A stretch of 64,000 bases of DNA. Origin: Candidatus Steffania adelgidicola. Lineage in GTDB: Bacteria > Pseudomonadota > Gammaproteobacteria > Enterobacterales > Enterobacteriaceae. Numbering within the stretch: the first letter of the stretch is position 1; each line of letters opens with the position of its first letter. The notes under the pieces are model-generated. The model searched no databases and was not told where the DNA came from. It saw only the letters and a list, made by a program, of their open reading frames with translations. Below are positions 1 through 12,589 of the stretch, in pieces. The DNA is taken from contig NZ_CP045889.1 of assembly GCF_020541225.1 (NCBI RefSeq), positions 620,001 to 684,000 of the forward strand. The letters are read 5' to 3'. The position numbers and the translations under genes were made by a program.

Positions 1-3000
1 GCAGCTAAGATAATCGCCTTAATTTGTTTTTTATCTAACGGATGAAGTACTCGATTCAAATAAGGATCTTCGATTTCGCCAGGATAATACTTATTCCCCT
101 GCCAGGCTTGTATCAGTTTGTCATGTGCCTCCAGTTGTCGGATTTCCTCTTTGTTAACGCTCTGTGTTACTTTATTGTAACAGTGGGTTAGCCATGCTCC
201 TCCCGACCGAGGTAAAAGTAAAAGAGGTGACGTCATACCCTGAGAGTATCCGTTAATCAGGAAAACTAAAAAATCTTTTGCCTGGCAGCTAGGCAGGGGT
301 GCGAAATGCCATGCTCCGCGCATACCGACTATCCGACTCTCTCCTTTTCCCCCCATAGCGCAATAGACTAGATGTTCCAACCACAACAGTATGCCGTCTC
401 GAGCAGATAGAGTGCCAGGTCGCCACCGTAATAATCCGTTTTCCTGTACCTTTGGCAGCAAACCAGAAAGCAATATATTGTCTAGTTTGATATGAATATC
501 AAGATCCTGTGTATCTAAGAGTCGCCACGCTCTTACTTGCTGAGCAAGCGGTGCCAGCTTTTTAGATTCTTTAAGCCAATATAGTTCACCAAACGCGCCA
601 TAGGGTAACAAGCCGGCGCCACGGACTTGGCGAAACAGTTTTTCAGTACTTTCCTCGTTGATCATTACGTTTAGCAACCGGTTGTTAAGTTGATATCGAG
701 TCAGATTATCTAAGATAAAAGGTTCTTCCCCGAGCAGCTCAATTGAGGTCTGCTGAAAGGAGATCCCTAGACGCTGTACAAACCACGCACGGATCGGATG
801 TCGATAAAATCGCATCAATTCATCTAAACTGATAGTGTTGAAGTCCAGCGGTTTTAACGGGGTGATAAAAGGCGACTCTGGCTTGCCTTCATTTCTGGCG
901 GCTGGTAGCCATTCGTTAGCGAAGCTTTGGAACTTGCTATCGGGTAGAAAATTTTCTGGCATGAAAGGCATTCGACTGTGCCATTGCCACAGATGTGCAC
1001 GTATCTGCTCGGTATTGTTCTCAACATTCAGGTGCATGTCATCAAGTAGATAAAAACTATGTGTGATATAATCACTGAGCTCACTTATGAGTATCGAGGG
1101 ATAGCGTGAGGTATTATCTTGAAGAGTATTGCCGATAAAACTAATATACAGTTTCTCCTGTGCACACAGGAGAAGCTCTAGAAACAGATAGCGCTCACCA
1201 TAACGATCGCTTTGGTCACCATGTCTAGGTTGCTGCGCCATCAGGTCAAACCCTTCTACCATTGGTGTTCTCGGATAAACACCATCATTCATGCCTAGTA
1301 GGCAGATAATACGGTATGGAATCAAGCGCATCGGTAGTAGGGTACAGAAATTTATACCACCGCTTAGAAATCGATGATTAACTCGATTCTGATCTAGCTT
1401 TTGAGCTAGTTGTTCTCGAAGTAGTCTCACTGGTACCGGCTGATTGTATCCCGTTTGTATACCGGATCGTAAGATCTGCTGCCAATAATTCTCCATCAAT
1501 GCAAGCGCCGATTCAGCTTCAGGGTCAGGTAAGAAGAAATCCTCTATCATTTTTCTAGCGCAAGGACCCCAGGAATCTAAAGAGCGCGGTTGTGCAAGCC
1601 AGTCTTGCCATTGACGAAGCTGTTTTAACAGCTCCCCTAGTTGACCAACTAGATTTGCTATCAAGCCACTGGATTCGTCGTAAGGCACAATACCCTGCCA
1701 ATCCCCACTCTTACTTTCCATTGCATAGCCTAGTAGCATTCGAGTTAAACCAAATTGCCACGTATTCTGACCAGTAGCAGGTAACATCAGTTTACGAAAT
1801 GTATCGTCGTCTAACCCCCATCGAATGCCAGACTCTGCTACCCATTTGCGTAGTATGTGGAGCTCTGTCTCATTAATTTTAAAGCGAGCCGATAATGCTG
1901 GTACCTCGAGTAACGCTAGAACCTGTTCAGCCGAAAATCGACTCTGGGGTAATTCGAGTAGGTTAAGAACGGTAAGCACAACAGGGTGGATTGACCGTAC
2001 CCGACTGTCGGAAATAGTAAAAGGAAGATATTGTTCTCTGCCAGCTTTACTAAATACTGATTGAATTGCTGCCGCGTAGCGGTCGATATCCGCTACCATA
2101 ACGATCACGTTATGTGGCTCAATCGTGGAATCTTCCTCAATCATTGCTAACAGACTATCATGCAGTACTTCCAATTCCCTCTGAGGACTATGGCACACAT
2201 GTATGCTGAGCGAACGATCATTCGCTTGGAGTAGTCGCTGTCTCTTATTTCCGGACACTCTATTAGCACTCATGTTTATTAGAGTGTGATCTTCTAGTCT
2301 TAAGATATCGCGCTTTAGTATACTTAAGAGAGAATTACCTGTTGGCTCAATAAATGCATCCACCTGAGCAATGCTGTCTGTCTGGGTCAGTAAGTAGAGA
2401 GTATCAAGTCCTTTCTTGCCCCAGGAGACTAAGAGTGGGTTGTCTATTTTCTGTTCCATCTTTTTATTAATGAATGCGCAAGCTTTTGATTGACTCCGGA
2501 ACAGCCTATCCTCTGGCTGTTCTTGAAAATAACTCTGGCGGTGCTGTGGCAATTGCGCAGGAACAGCAGGATCCCGGATATCTCCCCAGTAATAGCGGCA
2601 GGGATTCCTGAAGAGTAGATGGATATCAATATGGTGACCTAGCGCTATCAATGTGTCAAACTGACTAGGAGATATGGCAGAGATATCGTATATGAAAACT
2701 CTATTCGGTAATCCCGCTAGGCAAATTTTGCTTTGCGTTAGAGTCTGAATAAATCTCTGATAGAGATTAGGGTTATCCCATATCCGTTTCCCTATTCGTT
2801 TTGTTTCAGCTACTAAAGCACACCAAAGCGGTGCCTGCCATCGCTGCGCTTCACCTATTCCTTGAATTAACTCGCCGCGTTCCCAGCGTTCCAACCAATC
2901 AGGACGGTATAGTAGATACTTTTCGAATAGATTTGCTATCTGGGTAACAAACTTGAAAGTTTTATGTTTATCATGATCATGACGCAGATATACGCTTACT

Positions 3001-3317
3001 GTCTCGCAATCCGGCATCTGGCAAAGGCGAAGTAGAAACCAAGTTATCAACGATTTAGAAAATATACTTTTTTGAGGAAGTTCCGGTAGGACACGAGTAA
3101 ACATTTTAGAGATAAAGTCAGCTGGGCGTAAACATTCTATATTGATAGCTATACCAAGATGTTTAGCTAATTCCATTTGTATCCATCGGGCCATATCAGT
3201 GCTTTGCACCAGGATAATTTCAGGCTGGAACGGATCGTGTAGGGGCTGTTCTAAGATTATCCTTGCATTTAGCGTCAGTAGCTGTTCCAGCTGATTTGAA
3301 TGATAAACAGTAAACAT
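1..3317 (-). CDS. recC: RecC, gamma subunit of exonuclease V (partial at left edge)
   Basis: Subunit of the RecBCD helicase-nuclease, which processes double-strand breaks and recognises Chi. The minus-strand frame from the ATG at 3315-3317 stays open to the window edge, about 1105 codons. It matches E. coli RecC (1122 aa) end to end, for example VYHSNQLEQL near the N-terminus, ILVQSTDMARWIQMELAKH, NPCRYYWGDIRDP, HVCHSPQRELEVLHDSLLAM, LLGMNDGVYPR and GAWLTHCYN near the end. I checked the frame base by base through 2440-2600, where overlapping frames could mislead, and found no break. Only about 16 C-terminal residues should lie outside. In enterics recB and recD lie beyond the 3' end. Retention of a 3.3 kb repair gene in such a gene-poor region suggests active use, which is inference. 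Confidence 0.95.
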   Translation of the reverse strand, partial: MFTVYHSNQLEQLLTLNARIILEQPLHDPFQPEIILVQSTDMARWIQMELAKHLGIAINIECLRPADFISKMFTRVLPELPQKSIFSKSLITWFLLRLCQMPDCETVSVYLRHDHDKHKTFKFVTQIANLFEKYLLYRPDWLERWERGELIQGIGEAQRWQAPLWCALVAETKRIGKRIWDNPNLYQRFIQTLTQSKICLAGLPNRVFIYDISAISPSQFDTLIALGHHIDIHLLFRNPCRYYWGDIRDPAVPAQLPQHRQSYFQEQPEDRLFRSQSKACAFINKKMEQKIDNPLLVSWGKKGLDTLYLLTQTDSIAQVDAFIEPTGNSLLSILKRDILRLEDHTLINMSANRVSGNKRQRLLQANDRSLSIHVCHSPQRELEVLHDSLLAMIEEDSTIEPHNVIVMVADIDRYAAAIQSVFSKAGREQYLPFTISDSRVRSIHPVVLTVLNLLELPQSRFSAEQVLALLEVPALSARFKINETELHILRKWVAESGIRWGLDDDTFRKLMLPATGQNTWQFGLTRMLLGYAMESKSGDWQGIVPYDESSGLIANLVGQLGELLKQLRQWQDWLAQPRSLDSWGPCARKMIEDFFLPDPEAESALALMENYWQQILRSGIQTGYNQPVPVRLLREQLAQKLDQNRVNHRFLSGGINFCTLLPMRLIPYRIICLLGMNDGVYPRTPMVEGFDLMAQQPRHGDQSDRYGERYLFLELLLCAQEKLYISFIGNTLQDNTSRYPSILISELSDYITHSFYLLDDMHLNVENNTEQIRAHLWQWHSRMPFMPENFLPDSKFQSFANEWLPAARNEGKPESPFITPLKPLDFNTISLDELMRFYRHPIRAWFVQRLGISFQQTSIELLGEEPFILDNLTRYQLNNRLLNVMINEESTEKLFRQVRGAGLLPYGAFGELYWLKESKKLAPLAQQVRAWRLLDTQDLDIHIKLDNILLSGLLPKVQENGLLRWRPGTLSARDGILLWLEHLVYCAMGGKGESRIVGMRGAWHFAPLPSCQAKDFLVFLINGYSQGMTSPLLLLPRSGGAWLTHCYNKVTQSVNKEEIRQLEAHDKLIQAWQGNKYYPGEIEDPYLNRVLHPLDKKQIKAIILA

Positions 3318-3596
3318 AAATACTTCTCATTAATGTAGGCCTTGCTAGGGCTTGCTAAGCCTTAGGATATATAACCACGTCTGTTAGAACACTAACGTGA
3401 TTTTCTTCAATTCTTAGATAAGGTAAACACCATTCTACCAGCGATAATAATCGAAGAATGGAAGATGATCGCGCAGCAGTTAAAAAACTAGTGACTTAGT
3501 TTTAATGTCACATATTACTATTTGGATTCCTGATTTAATATTAAGTATTCTAATATAGAATACTGTTCTATATTGACCCTATATTTTATTACGATG

Positions 3597-3614
3597 AAAA
3601 ATGAATTCATTTTT
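3597..3614. repeat. perfect 18-bp palindrome
   Basis: The sequence is five A, TGAATTCA, five T, and reads identically on both strands. It lies one base before a much longer hairpin. No gene is adjacent, so it is not an obvious terminator or operator. Confidence 0.7.
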
Positions 3615-3615
3615 C

Positions 3616-3656
3616 CCAGATCAAGTTATTGATCTCTTATCAATAACTTAATCTGG
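3616..3656. repeat. long hairpin, 18-bp stem, 5-base loop
   Basis: Arms 3616-3633 and 3639-3656 are complementary at all positions except one G-T pair, with loop CTCTT. No T-run follows on either strand, so it does not look like an intrinsic terminator. It sits about 300 bp upstream of recC. Confidence 0.75.
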
Positions 3657-4653
3657 TGAGATTGGACGATTTAAAACACTGCTGAGAATAAAACATCATA
3701 ATCATGAGTTCTTTGAAGTCACTTATTAGGCTACATGTGTTTATAAGTAAGTGTTATCGCTTTGCTTTCACTAAGCATTTTCTAATAAAAATCATTGGTT
3801 AAAAAAAATAAAGTTATGTTGGTTTTATTTAAAAATGACGCCGTCTTCCTGTTTTAGGAAGCCATCTAGATTTTCTGCCTATATAACAATATCTTTTCCT
3901 TATTTTTTAATAACTTATTGATGATAATAGGTAATTTTAAAACTATTTTCATCCTTGATTAGAGTTGGATCGTGCTTTACGTAGGTACAAGTAAAAATTT
4001 TAAAATCAATCAGATAACACGAAGTTTTTTGTATTGGGCGTTCAAAAACACTGCACGGATTATTCTATCGCTGTAGTCTCTTCTATTGATTTTAACGTCA
4101 ATCTCACGACATTTATGTAAGAAATCTCAGTTAAGTATTTGCCATGACTCTCTATCGGCTTATGATAGACAATAACAAAGATTTTGTAGTTCGACTTTAA
4201 TCGAATAAATAATGTTTATTAAAATGCTCTAAACTTGACACGTTTTCTAAAACTCTGAATGTTAACATAAAGAATATTCCTAACGCCCTATTAGATTAAG
4301 AAATAATATGCTTGAACGATTGAATTAACTTCTCAAAGAAGTGTTAAAAATTCATTTTCAATTTTATTGAACTAATTAGTATTACGCATCCACTTACACA
4401 TAAAGCTATATAAATACATCACTGAATTATTCGGTATTGTTTTAATTAATCTCGAGTAATAAAATGCAAACAAAATCTATTGGGATTTTTTAAATAGTTG
4501 CGTATAAGATTACGCAAAAAAACAAACCTAGTCATTCTAAAATATGATATGTTTCTAGTATAGACAAAACTGCTTCTACTATGCCTAATTTTTGCAGCAC
4601 GTCATACATAGTTTTAGACAAAACCTCCTATTTTTATGCTAAAGTAATATCTC

Positions 4654-5727
4654 ATGCGTGTTGCTGATTTCTATTTTGAATTACCAAATCATCTAATTGC
4701 TAGATATCCTCGAGCAGAACGAAGTGCCTGTCGTTTGTTGTCTCTAGAGGGACAGACAGGGAATTTGACCCACCAGGTCTTTACGGATTTGCTAGATGCA
4801 TTAACTCCAGGTGATTTACTGGTGCTTAATAATACTCGAGTAATTCCCGCGCGCTTATTCGGTCATAAGGTTACTGGCGGAAAAATCGAAGTCCTAGTTG
4901 AAATAGTTCTCGATGATAAAAGAGTGTTGGCCCAGGTGCGTGCTTCCAATGCATTAAAAGCTGGCGCTGCGCTGTTATTAGGAGATGATCATAGCATTAT
5001 TGCTACTATGATAGCCCGTCACGATTCGCTGTTTGAATTAAAATTTCACGATGTTCGCGATGTGATGACATTGTTAAACGAAGCCGGTCATATCCCTTTA
5101 CCGCCCTATATTGATCGACTCGATGAGAGAGTGGATCGTGAGCTATATCAGACAGTGTATGGGGAACGTCTTGGAGCAGTCGCAGCACCAACTGCCGGTC
5201 TCCATTTTGATCAGTTTGTGCTCGAAGCACTGCGGGCTAAAGGTGTAGAAATGGCGTTTGTCACTCTTCACGTGGGAGCCGGAACCTTCCAGCCAGTACG
5301 GGTGGATAGGATTGAAAAACATCAGATGCATGCGGAATATGTTGAAGTACCGCAAGAAGCAGTTGATGCCGTGCTGGCATGTAGGGCGCGCGGAAAACGT
5401 GTTGTGGCTGTCGGCACAACTTCCGTACGTTCTCTGGAAAGTGCGGCTGTAGCATCAGGTAATCAAATACTTACGCCATTTTTTGGGAATACGGGTATTT
5501 TTATTTATCCAGGTTATCATTTTCGCGTCGTTGACGCGCTGATCACTAATTTTCATCTACCAGAGTCCACCCTAATAATGCTGGTCTCTGCATTTGTTGG
5601 TTATCGCTATACTTTAGCGGCTTACCGAGAAGCAGTAGCGCAGTCCTATCGTTTTTTTAGTTACGGGGATGCTATGTTTATTACTCGCAATCCTACGGCT
5701 GATAAAGAGCAGATAGGAAAGCCCTAA
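4654..5727 (+). CDS. queA: S-adenosylmethionine:tRNA ribosyltransferase-isomerase
   Basis: QueA transfers the ribosyl part of SAM to 7-aminomethyl-7-deazaguanine in tRNA, making epoxyqueuosine, the next-to-last step of queuosine synthesis. The 357-aa protein equals the usual 356 aa. Family signatures are [13 protein letters not shown] near residue 55, [29 protein letters not shown] and the C-terminal [12 protein letters not shown]. The start [11 protein letters not shown] matches E. coli MRVTDFSFELP, although no good ribosome-binding site precedes it. It heads the enteric order queA-tgt-yajC-secD-secF. No sign of decay is seen. Confidence 0.97.
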   Translation: MRVADFYFELPNHLIARYPRAERSACRLLSLEGQTGNLTHQVFTDLLDALTPGDLLVLNNTRVIPARLFGHKVTGGKIEVLVEIVLDDKRVLAQVRASNALKAGAALLLGDDHSIIATMIARHDSLFELKFHDVRDVMTLLNEAGHIPLPPYIDRLDERVDRELYQTVYGERLGAVAAPTAGLHFDQFVLEALRAKGVEMAFVTLHVGAGTFQPVRVDRIEKHQMHAEYVEVPQEAVDAVLACRARGKRVVAVGTTSVRSLESAAVASGNQILTPFFGNTGIFIYPGYHFRVVDALITNFHLPESTLIMLVSAFVGYRYTLAAYREAVAQSYRFFSYGDAMFITRNPTADKEQIGKP

Positions 5728-5851
5728 TTAATTACTTGACGCATGCGTCAATGATTTATATCAGTCTTATCCCGATTGCATAAACTGATAACATAAGAAA
5801 CCGCTTTGTGTATCGCTTGGTTGGGTTGATCGAATACGTTTCTTTTATTAA

Positions 5852-7009
<1,158 letters not shown>

Positions 7010-7033
7010 GTGAAATAACGATGAGGAAATTAA

Positions 7034-7366
7034 ATGAGTTTTCTTATTTCTAATGCTGTTGCCTCTATCGATCCTCCATCTCAGTCAAGTCCCTACTCGA
7101 TGCTGGTGATGTTAATTTTTTTTGGTCTGATTTTTTATTTCATAATTTTACGTCCACAGCAAAAACGCGCTCTGCTTCATAAAACATTGATTAGCTCCAT
7201 TTCCAAAGGGGATGAAGTGCTGACAACCGGAGGGTTAGTTGGTAGCGTGAAAAAAGTTACTGATAGTGGCTATATTTTCATCGCTCTTAACGAGACCAAC
7301 GTGGTGCTTATTAAACGTGATTTTGTGGCCGCCGTGTTGCCAAGAGGTACGATAAAAGCGCTGTAA
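7034..7366 (+). CDS. yajC: Sec translocon accessory protein YajC
   Basis: YajC is a small inner-membrane protein that associates with SecDF and the SecYEG translocon. It is 110 aa, identical in length to E. coli YajC. One hydrophobic membrane segment covers about residues 20-40 and is followed by the conserved FYFIILRPQQKR and a soluble part with KGDEVLTTGGLVG. A GAGG ribosome-binding site precedes the ATG. It lies 27 bp before secD, consistent with one operon. Confidence 0.95.
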   Translation: MSFLISNAVASIDPPSQSSPYSMLVMLIFFGLIFYFIILRPQQKRALLHKTLISSISKGDEVLTTGGLVGSVKKVTDSGYIFIALNETNVVLIKRDFVAAVLPRGTIKAL

Positions 7367-7393
7367 GAGCCAATTTTCCCGAAGGGAACTACT

Positions 7394-9241
7394 GTGTTAA
7401 ATCGTTATTCCTTATGGCAGTATATCATGATGATTCTGGTGTTAATCATCGGGTTGCTTTATGCTCTTCCTAACCTGTACGGGGAAGATCCCGCTGTACA
7501 GGTTACGCCTAAGCGAGGTGGCATCGCTACCGAATCGCTTCTAATAAAAATTCAAACCATATTAAAACAACAACATATTACCAGTACATCAATCACCCTG
7601 GAAAAAGGTGCAATTTTGGCTCGTTTCTCCAGCCAGGACATGCAGCTACAAGCTCGTGAAGCCTTGTTAAACGTGCTTGGAAAAAATTACGTCGTGGCAC
7701 TGAACTTAGCTGCAGCCACACCTGCTTGGTTGAATATTCTAGGTGCAGAACCGATAAAACTAGGTTTGGATTTGCGTGGTGGGGTTCATTTTTTAATCGA
7801 AGTAAATATGGATACCTTATTCAATAAACTGCGGGAGCAGGCGATGGATACCTTACGGCGTGATTTATACGATAAGAGGATTCCTTATGTAACAATGTGT
7901 AAAATTAAGAATTACGGCATTGAAGTGTATTTTAGCGCTCCTAAGACTCGTGATGAGGCGATATCGTGGTTGAGAAGCCGTCATCAAAATTTAGTGATCT
8001 CTGATTTTGGAGATAACAGTCTGGATGCCATTTTTACAGATGATTATTTGCAAAAAAACCGCGAATATGCAGTGCAGGAGAATATCAGTATCCTACGTAA
8101 TCGAATCAATCAGCTAGGAGTCAGTGACTCACTGGTACAGCGTCAGGGGAGTAATCGTATTGTAGTTGAGCTTCCGGGTATCCAAGATACAGCTCACGCT
8201 AAGGAAATTCTAGGGGGGACTGCTACAGTTGAGTTTCGTTTAGTTAATCAGTCAGTAGATCTAAACACCGTCGCTAACGGCCATGTACCGAGCGATTCCG
8301 AGATAAAAAACACTCGCGATCAGCAAGTTGTGGTTTTGTACAAAGCAGTTATCTTAACCGGCAATCACATTACTGATGCCCGCACTAGCACTGATGAATA
8401 TCATCATCCACAAGTTAATATTTCCCTAGATAGTGCGGGCGGGAAAATCATGTCCCAATTCAGCAAGAATAATATCGATAAGATGATGGCAACTCTATTT
8501 GTAGAATATAAAAATAGCGGTAAAAAAGATCTGAGTGGTCGATTCATTTTAACGAAGCAAGAGGAAGTTATTAATATTGCCACTATTCAAAGTCGACTTG
8601 GTAATACTTTTCGTATTACCGGGATTAATAATTTTAATGAGGCACGTCAGCTCTCATTACTGCTTCGCGCAGGAGTGTTGATTGCACCAATTCAGATTGT
8701 AGCAGAGTGCACTATTGGTCCGACCTTGGGAGTGAAAAACATTACTCAAGGGTTAAAAGCGTGCCTATTTGGACTGATGGTATCAATTTTATTTATGGTG
8801 ATTTGGTACCGCAAGTTTGGTCTGATTGCCAGCACAGCTTTTATTGTTAACTTAATGTTAATTATCGGAATTATATCCTTATTGCCCGGTGCAACTCTAA
8901 CAATGCCAGGTATTGCGGGGATTGTTCTAACATTGGCAGTAGCGGTAGATGCCAATGTTTTAATTAACGAACGTATCAAAGAAGAGCTACGAAATGGTCG
9001 CACCGTGCAGCAGGCTATTCATGAGGGGTATCAGGGCGCCTTCTCTAGTATCATTGACGCAAATATTACGACGCTTATTACCGTTATTATTTTATACGCG
9101 GTGGGAACAGGATCAATCAAGGGTTTTGCAATTACTACCGCTATCGGTATCGCTACCTCTATGTTTACGGCGATCTTTGGAACACGTGCTATTGTAAACT
9201 TACTTTACGGCGGTAAACGGATTGAGAAGTTATCTATCTAG
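7394..9241 (+). CDS. secD: protein translocase subunit SecD
   Basis: SecD with SecF uses the proton-motive force to pull preproteins out of the Sec channel. At 615 aa it equals E. coli SecD. It shows an N-terminal membrane helix (MMILVLIIGLLYALPNLYG), a large periplasmic domain with GLDLRGGVHFLIEV near residue 125, and C-terminal RND-type helices with AVAVDANVLINERIKEEL, the conserved acidic motif. The start is GTG at 7394, as in E. coli. SecF follows after 9 bp, with its ribosome-binding site over the SecD stop. Confidence 0.97.
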   Translation: MLNRYSLWQYIMMILVLIIGLLYALPNLYGEDPAVQVTPKRGGIATESLLIKIQTILKQQHITSTSITLEKGAILARFSSQDMQLQAREALLNVLGKNYVVALNLAAATPAWLNILGAEPIKLGLDLRGGVHFLIEVNMDTLFNKLREQAMDTLRRDLYDKRIPYVTMCKIKNYGIEVYFSAPKTRDEAISWLRSRHQNLVISDFGDNSLDAIFTDDYLQKNREYAVQENISILRNRINQLGVSDSLVQRQGSNRIVVELPGIQDTAHAKEILGGTATVEFRLVNQSVDLNTVANGHVPSDSEIKNTRDQQVVVLYKAVILTGNHITDARTSTDEYHHPQVNISLDSAGGKIMSQFSKNNIDKMMATLFVEYKNSGKKDLSGRFILTKQEEVINIATIQSRLGNTFRITGINNFNEARQLSLLLRAGVLIAPIQIVAECTIGPTLGVKNITQGLKACLFGLMVSILFMVIWYRKFGLIASTAFIVNLMLIIGIISLLPGATLTMPGIAGIVLTLAVAVDANVLINERIKEELRNGRTVQQAIHEGYQGAFSSIIDANITTLITVIILYAVGTGSIKGFAITTAIGIATSMFTAIFGTRAIVNLLYGGKRIEKLSI

Positions 9242-9250
9242 GAGTGATCT

Positions 9251-10222
9251 GTGGCTCAGCAACAGGGAAATGTTGAAGCATTAAACTACGGTCGTAAAGT
9301 TTACAACTTTATGAGTTGGGATCATCTGGCTTTTACCCTCTCGGTCATCCTCTTAATTGCCTCCATCACGATCATAGAAATAAGAGGCTTTAACTGGGGA
9401 TTAGATTTTACAGGGGGTACAGTCATTGAACTGCAATTAGAAAATGCTACGAACCTAAATCAGATCCGTTCTGCATTTGAGCAGGCAGGATTTATGGATC
9501 TTTTAGTGCAGAATTTTGGTAGTAGCCAAACTATAATAGTTCGTATTCCGCCGATGAAAAATGGATTAGGACAGGAGATCAGTAATAAAGTACTTGGGGT
9601 GATTAATCACGCAACTAATCAGAACGCCGTTGTTACGCGAGTAGCATTTATCGGACCGAGCATCGGTAGCGATCTGATTCAATCAGGTGCTATGGCACTT
9701 TTATTAGCTTTGGTTTGTATATTGATTTATGTGGGTTTTCGTTTTGAGTGGCGTTTGGCAACGGGGGCGGTGTTAGCACTTGCTCATGATGTAGCGATTA
9801 CGCTTGGAGTACTGTCGTTATTTCATATCGAGATCGATCTGACGATTATCGCTGCTCTCATGTCAGTAATTGGGTACTCTCTAAACGATAGTATTGTAGT
9901 ATTAGATCGTATTCGTGAGAACTTTCATAAAATCCGGAATGGCACTTCCTATGATATTTTTAACATTTCATTAACGCAAACCTTAAATCGGACTATCATT
10001 ACCTCTGCCACTACACTTATGGTAGTGGTGGTATTATTGATTTTTGGTGGTGAAATGCTTCGCGGATTTTCGACGACACTATTTATTGGTGTAATTATAG
10101 GTACTGTAAGTTCAATTTATGTGGCATCGGCGCTGGCTCTTAAGCTCGGTATAGAGCGGATACATCTTGTAAAAATAATGGTGGAAAAAGAGGGGGACAC
10201 CCCGTATTGGCGCCTACCTTAA
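9251..10222 (+). CDS. secF: protein translocase subunit SecF
   Basis: SecF is the partner of SecD in the inner membrane. At 323 aa it has the same length as E. coli SecF. It shows a first membrane helix, then [17 protein letters not shown], a periplasmic loop, and the helices with [14 protein letters not shown] and [20 protein letters not shown], the family core. The start is GTG. The 294-bp tail to the convergent glyS has no gene and no convincing terminator. Confidence 0.97.
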   Translation: MAQQQGNVEALNYGRKVYNFMSWDHLAFTLSVILLIASITIIEIRGFNWGLDFTGGTVIELQLENATNLNQIRSAFEQAGFMDLLVQNFGSSQTIIVRIPPMKNGLGQEISNKVLGVINHATNQNAVVTRVAFIGPSIGSDLIQSGAMALLLALVCILIYVGFRFEWRLATGAVLALAHDVAITLGVLSLFHIEIDLTIIAALMSVIGYSLNDSIVVLDRIRENFHKIRNGTSYDIFNISLTQTLNRTIITSATTLMVVVVLLIFGGEMLRGFSTTLFIGVIIGTVSSIYVASALALKLGIERIHLVKIMVEKEGDTPYWRLP

Positions 10223-10516
10223 GTAAGACGAAGTAATTTTGTTTCTGTGTTGATTTCCTTGGTTATGCAAAGCGAACAAAGAATATAATTCTGTCTATGC
10301 GCCAGTTACTACTAGTACCGCTATTCGTGGGGTTCATTAAAAAATCAGCCTTTATTGTAAGCAGATGCTGAAAAAGATAAAATACACGTCGTTAATGCCT
10401 TGAATAAGTTTTTTACTATTTATCTTACTACTTCGAAGTCAGTATATAGTATCCATGCTTTTTTGAGACACACCACTAGGTGGCACCTGGAAAAATCGTA
10501 ATGAAATATATATCTT

Positions 10517-12580
10517 TCATTGTAGTAGTGTCATATCCGCAATTCTCAAGAAAAGCATCCGTAATTGGTTGAGTAGCGTAAGGCGATTCATTCGTATCTG
10601 GCGATCGTCTGTCATGACCATGACGTTATTAAAGAAGGTATTCACTGGATCATGTAGCGTGACCAATTCTATCAGCGCATCCTGGTAACGAGCTTCTTTA
10701 AATAACGGTTGAAGTTTTTCGCTTAATATCGATAAATGAATCGCCAATCTGATTTCCGCTGGATCCTGAAGTATTGTACTTTGTATATTTTGATAAATGG
10801 GATCATGAGATTTTGCTAAAATATTTGATACTCGCTTGTAGACTTCTGCCATCACGGTACCTTGCTTTAGGGTTCGGAAATGACTAACTGCACGTATCCT
10901 AGCATCAAAATCCACCGGGCAGGTCGGTCGGCATGCCAGTACTGCCTGGATCGTATCGTCCCTGTGTCCCTTTTCTTGATACCAGGCACGAAAACGGTTC
11001 AGCATAAAGTTAATAACATTATCCACCACCGCTGGATTGGTAAGCATCTTACCGTATAGGCGTGCAGACTCTTCAATTAGTGATTGAAGATCGAGGGGTA
11101 ACTGTTTTTCTACGATGATACGTAGTACACCGAGGGCCTTTCGGCGTAAAGCGAAAGGATCTTTGTCTCCTCTAGGAAAATCCCCAATACCGAAAATACC
11201 GGTTACTGTATCTATTTTATCAGCGATAGCCACTGTACAGGAGATTGAGGTTGTAGGGAGTATATCGTTAGCGAAGCGAGGATAATATTGTTCTTTTTGC
11301 GCCAGCGCCACTACCTCTAGCTCGCCATCGTGACGTGCGTAATGCATACCCATCTCACCTTGCGAGTCAGTAAATTCAAAAACCATATTGGTTATCAAGT
11401 CGCATTTAGATAATAAACCAGCTCGTGCTGCTTGTGATACATTTGCACCAATCTGATCTGCTATCCAGCTTGCAAGAGCTTCTATGCGTGTGCTCTTATC
11501 TCGTAAGGTTCCGAGTTGTTTTTGGAAGAGTACGGCATCTAGGAATGGCAGTCGATCTTCTAGGCGTTGTTTTCGATCAGTATTAAAAAAGAACTCTGCA
11601 TCTGCTAACCGTGGTCGCACAACCTTTTCATTACCGGCAATAATCTGAAATGGATCTTTTGACTCGATGTTCGCAACGAAGATAAAATACGGTAGTAGAT
11701 TACCTGCAATCCCATACACTGGAAAATATTTTTGAGCGCCTTTAATGGTGTAAACAATGGCTGGTAATGACAAAAATTTTTTTTCAAAACAAGCAGTTAG
11801 AACAACTGGCCATTCCACTAGCGACGTAACTTCTTCCAGAAGGTTATCGTTTATGTCTGCTTCACCGCCTAATTCTTTAGCCGCTGCGGTCGCGTCTCGG
11901 CGAATCGTTTCTTTACGTTGTAGATAATCTACCATTACTCTTCCTCGAGACAGCAATACTTGCGCATATTGATCAGCGTGTTCAAGGTTAATTTTTCGTT
12001 CACCCATAAAGCGATGGCCATACAGAACGCGATCCACCTCAATGTCAAGTACTTTTCCTGGAATTACGGTATTATCTAGCAGAAGTGTCACGGTGTGTAC
12101 CGGTCGAATAAACTCAACATTATTATCACCCCAACGCATCATTTTCGGGATCTGTAGTTTTCCTATAGCAGTATTAACAATGTTGCATAGCAGATCCTGT
12201 ACAGGTTTTCCTTTTACCCGGTTTCGGTATAGTAGCCATGCGCCTTTCTCGGTCGTTAAATGTTCAGCCTCCCTAACTGTGATACCGCAGCATTGTGCCC
12301 ACTTCTCAGCTGCTTTTGTAGGGTTGCCAGCGGCATCGAACGCTATGGCGATAGATGGACCTTTCCTCTCAATATTTTTATCGGCTTGGTTACCGTGAAT
12401 TGAGGTGACCTTGACTGCTAGTCGACGAGGCGTTGCAAACCAATTTACCCTACCGTAGAAGATATGAGCGGTATCAAGTTCTTCGCCAATTTGGGCGGCG
12501 AAGCTTTCTCCTAAAGCACGAAGATTTTTTGGTGGTAGTTCTTCTGTGCCAATTTCCACCAGAAAAGTATGTTGTGCCAT
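10517..12580 (-). CDS. glyS: glycyl-tRNA synthetase beta subunit
   Basis: This is the tRNA-binding subunit of the alpha2-beta2 bacterial glycyl-tRNA synthetase. The 687-aa frame is collinear with the 689-aa E. coli protein from [14 protein letters not shown] to the C-terminal [15 protein letters not shown]. Conserved stretches include [41 protein letters not shown] and [19 protein letters not shown]. It is 9 bp after glyQ with an AGAGG site, so the two genes form an operon. Confidence 0.97.
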   Translation of the reverse strand: MAQHTFLVEIGTEELPPKNLRALGESFAAQIGEELDTAHIFYGRVNWFATPRRLAVKVTSIHGNQADKNIERKGPSIAIAFDAAGNPTKAAEKWAQCCGITVREAEHLTTEKGAWLLYRNRVKGKPVQDLLCNIVNTAIGKLQIPKMMRWGDNNVEFIRPVHTVTLLLDNTVIPGKVLDIEVDRVLYGHRFMGERKINLEHADQYAQVLLSRGRVMVDYLQRKETIRRDATAAAKELGGEADINDNLLEEVTSLVEWPVVLTACFEKKFLSLPAIVYTIKGAQKYFPVYGIAGNLLPYFIFVANIESKDPFQIIAGNEKVVRPRLADAEFFFNTDRKQRLEDRLPFLDAVLFQKQLGTLRDKSTRIEALASWIADQIGANVSQAARAGLLSKCDLITNMVFEFTDSQGEMGMHYARHDGELEVVALAQKEQYYPRFANDILPTTSISCTVAIADKIDTVTGIFGIGDFPRGDKDPFALRRKALGVLRIIVEKQLPLDLQSLIEESARLYGKMLTNPAVVDNVINFMLNRFRAWYQEKGHRDDTIQAVLACRPTCPVDFDARIRAVSHFRTLKQGTVMAEVYKRVSNILAKSHDPIYQNIQSTILQDPAEIRLAIHLSILSEKLQPLFKEARYQDALIELVTLHDPVNTFFNNVMVMTDDRQIRMNRLTLLNQLRMLFLRIADMTLLQ

Positions 12581-12589
12581 GTCAGCCTC

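Larger units (their letters stand above)
3318..4653. other. 1.3 kb non-coding spacer recC-queA
   Basis: This AT-rich stretch separates divergent recC and queA. No reading frame of useful length, tRNA or recognisable gene remnant was found. It holds two adjacent inverted repeats (3597-3614 and 3616-3656) and a 6-bp hairpin at 3845-3861. The end should carry the queA promoter. A TAGACA box at 4615-4620 and an extended -10 like TGCTAAAGT ending at 4645 are possible but weakly spaced at 19 bp, and would leave almost no leader before the queA ATG. Confidence 0.6.
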
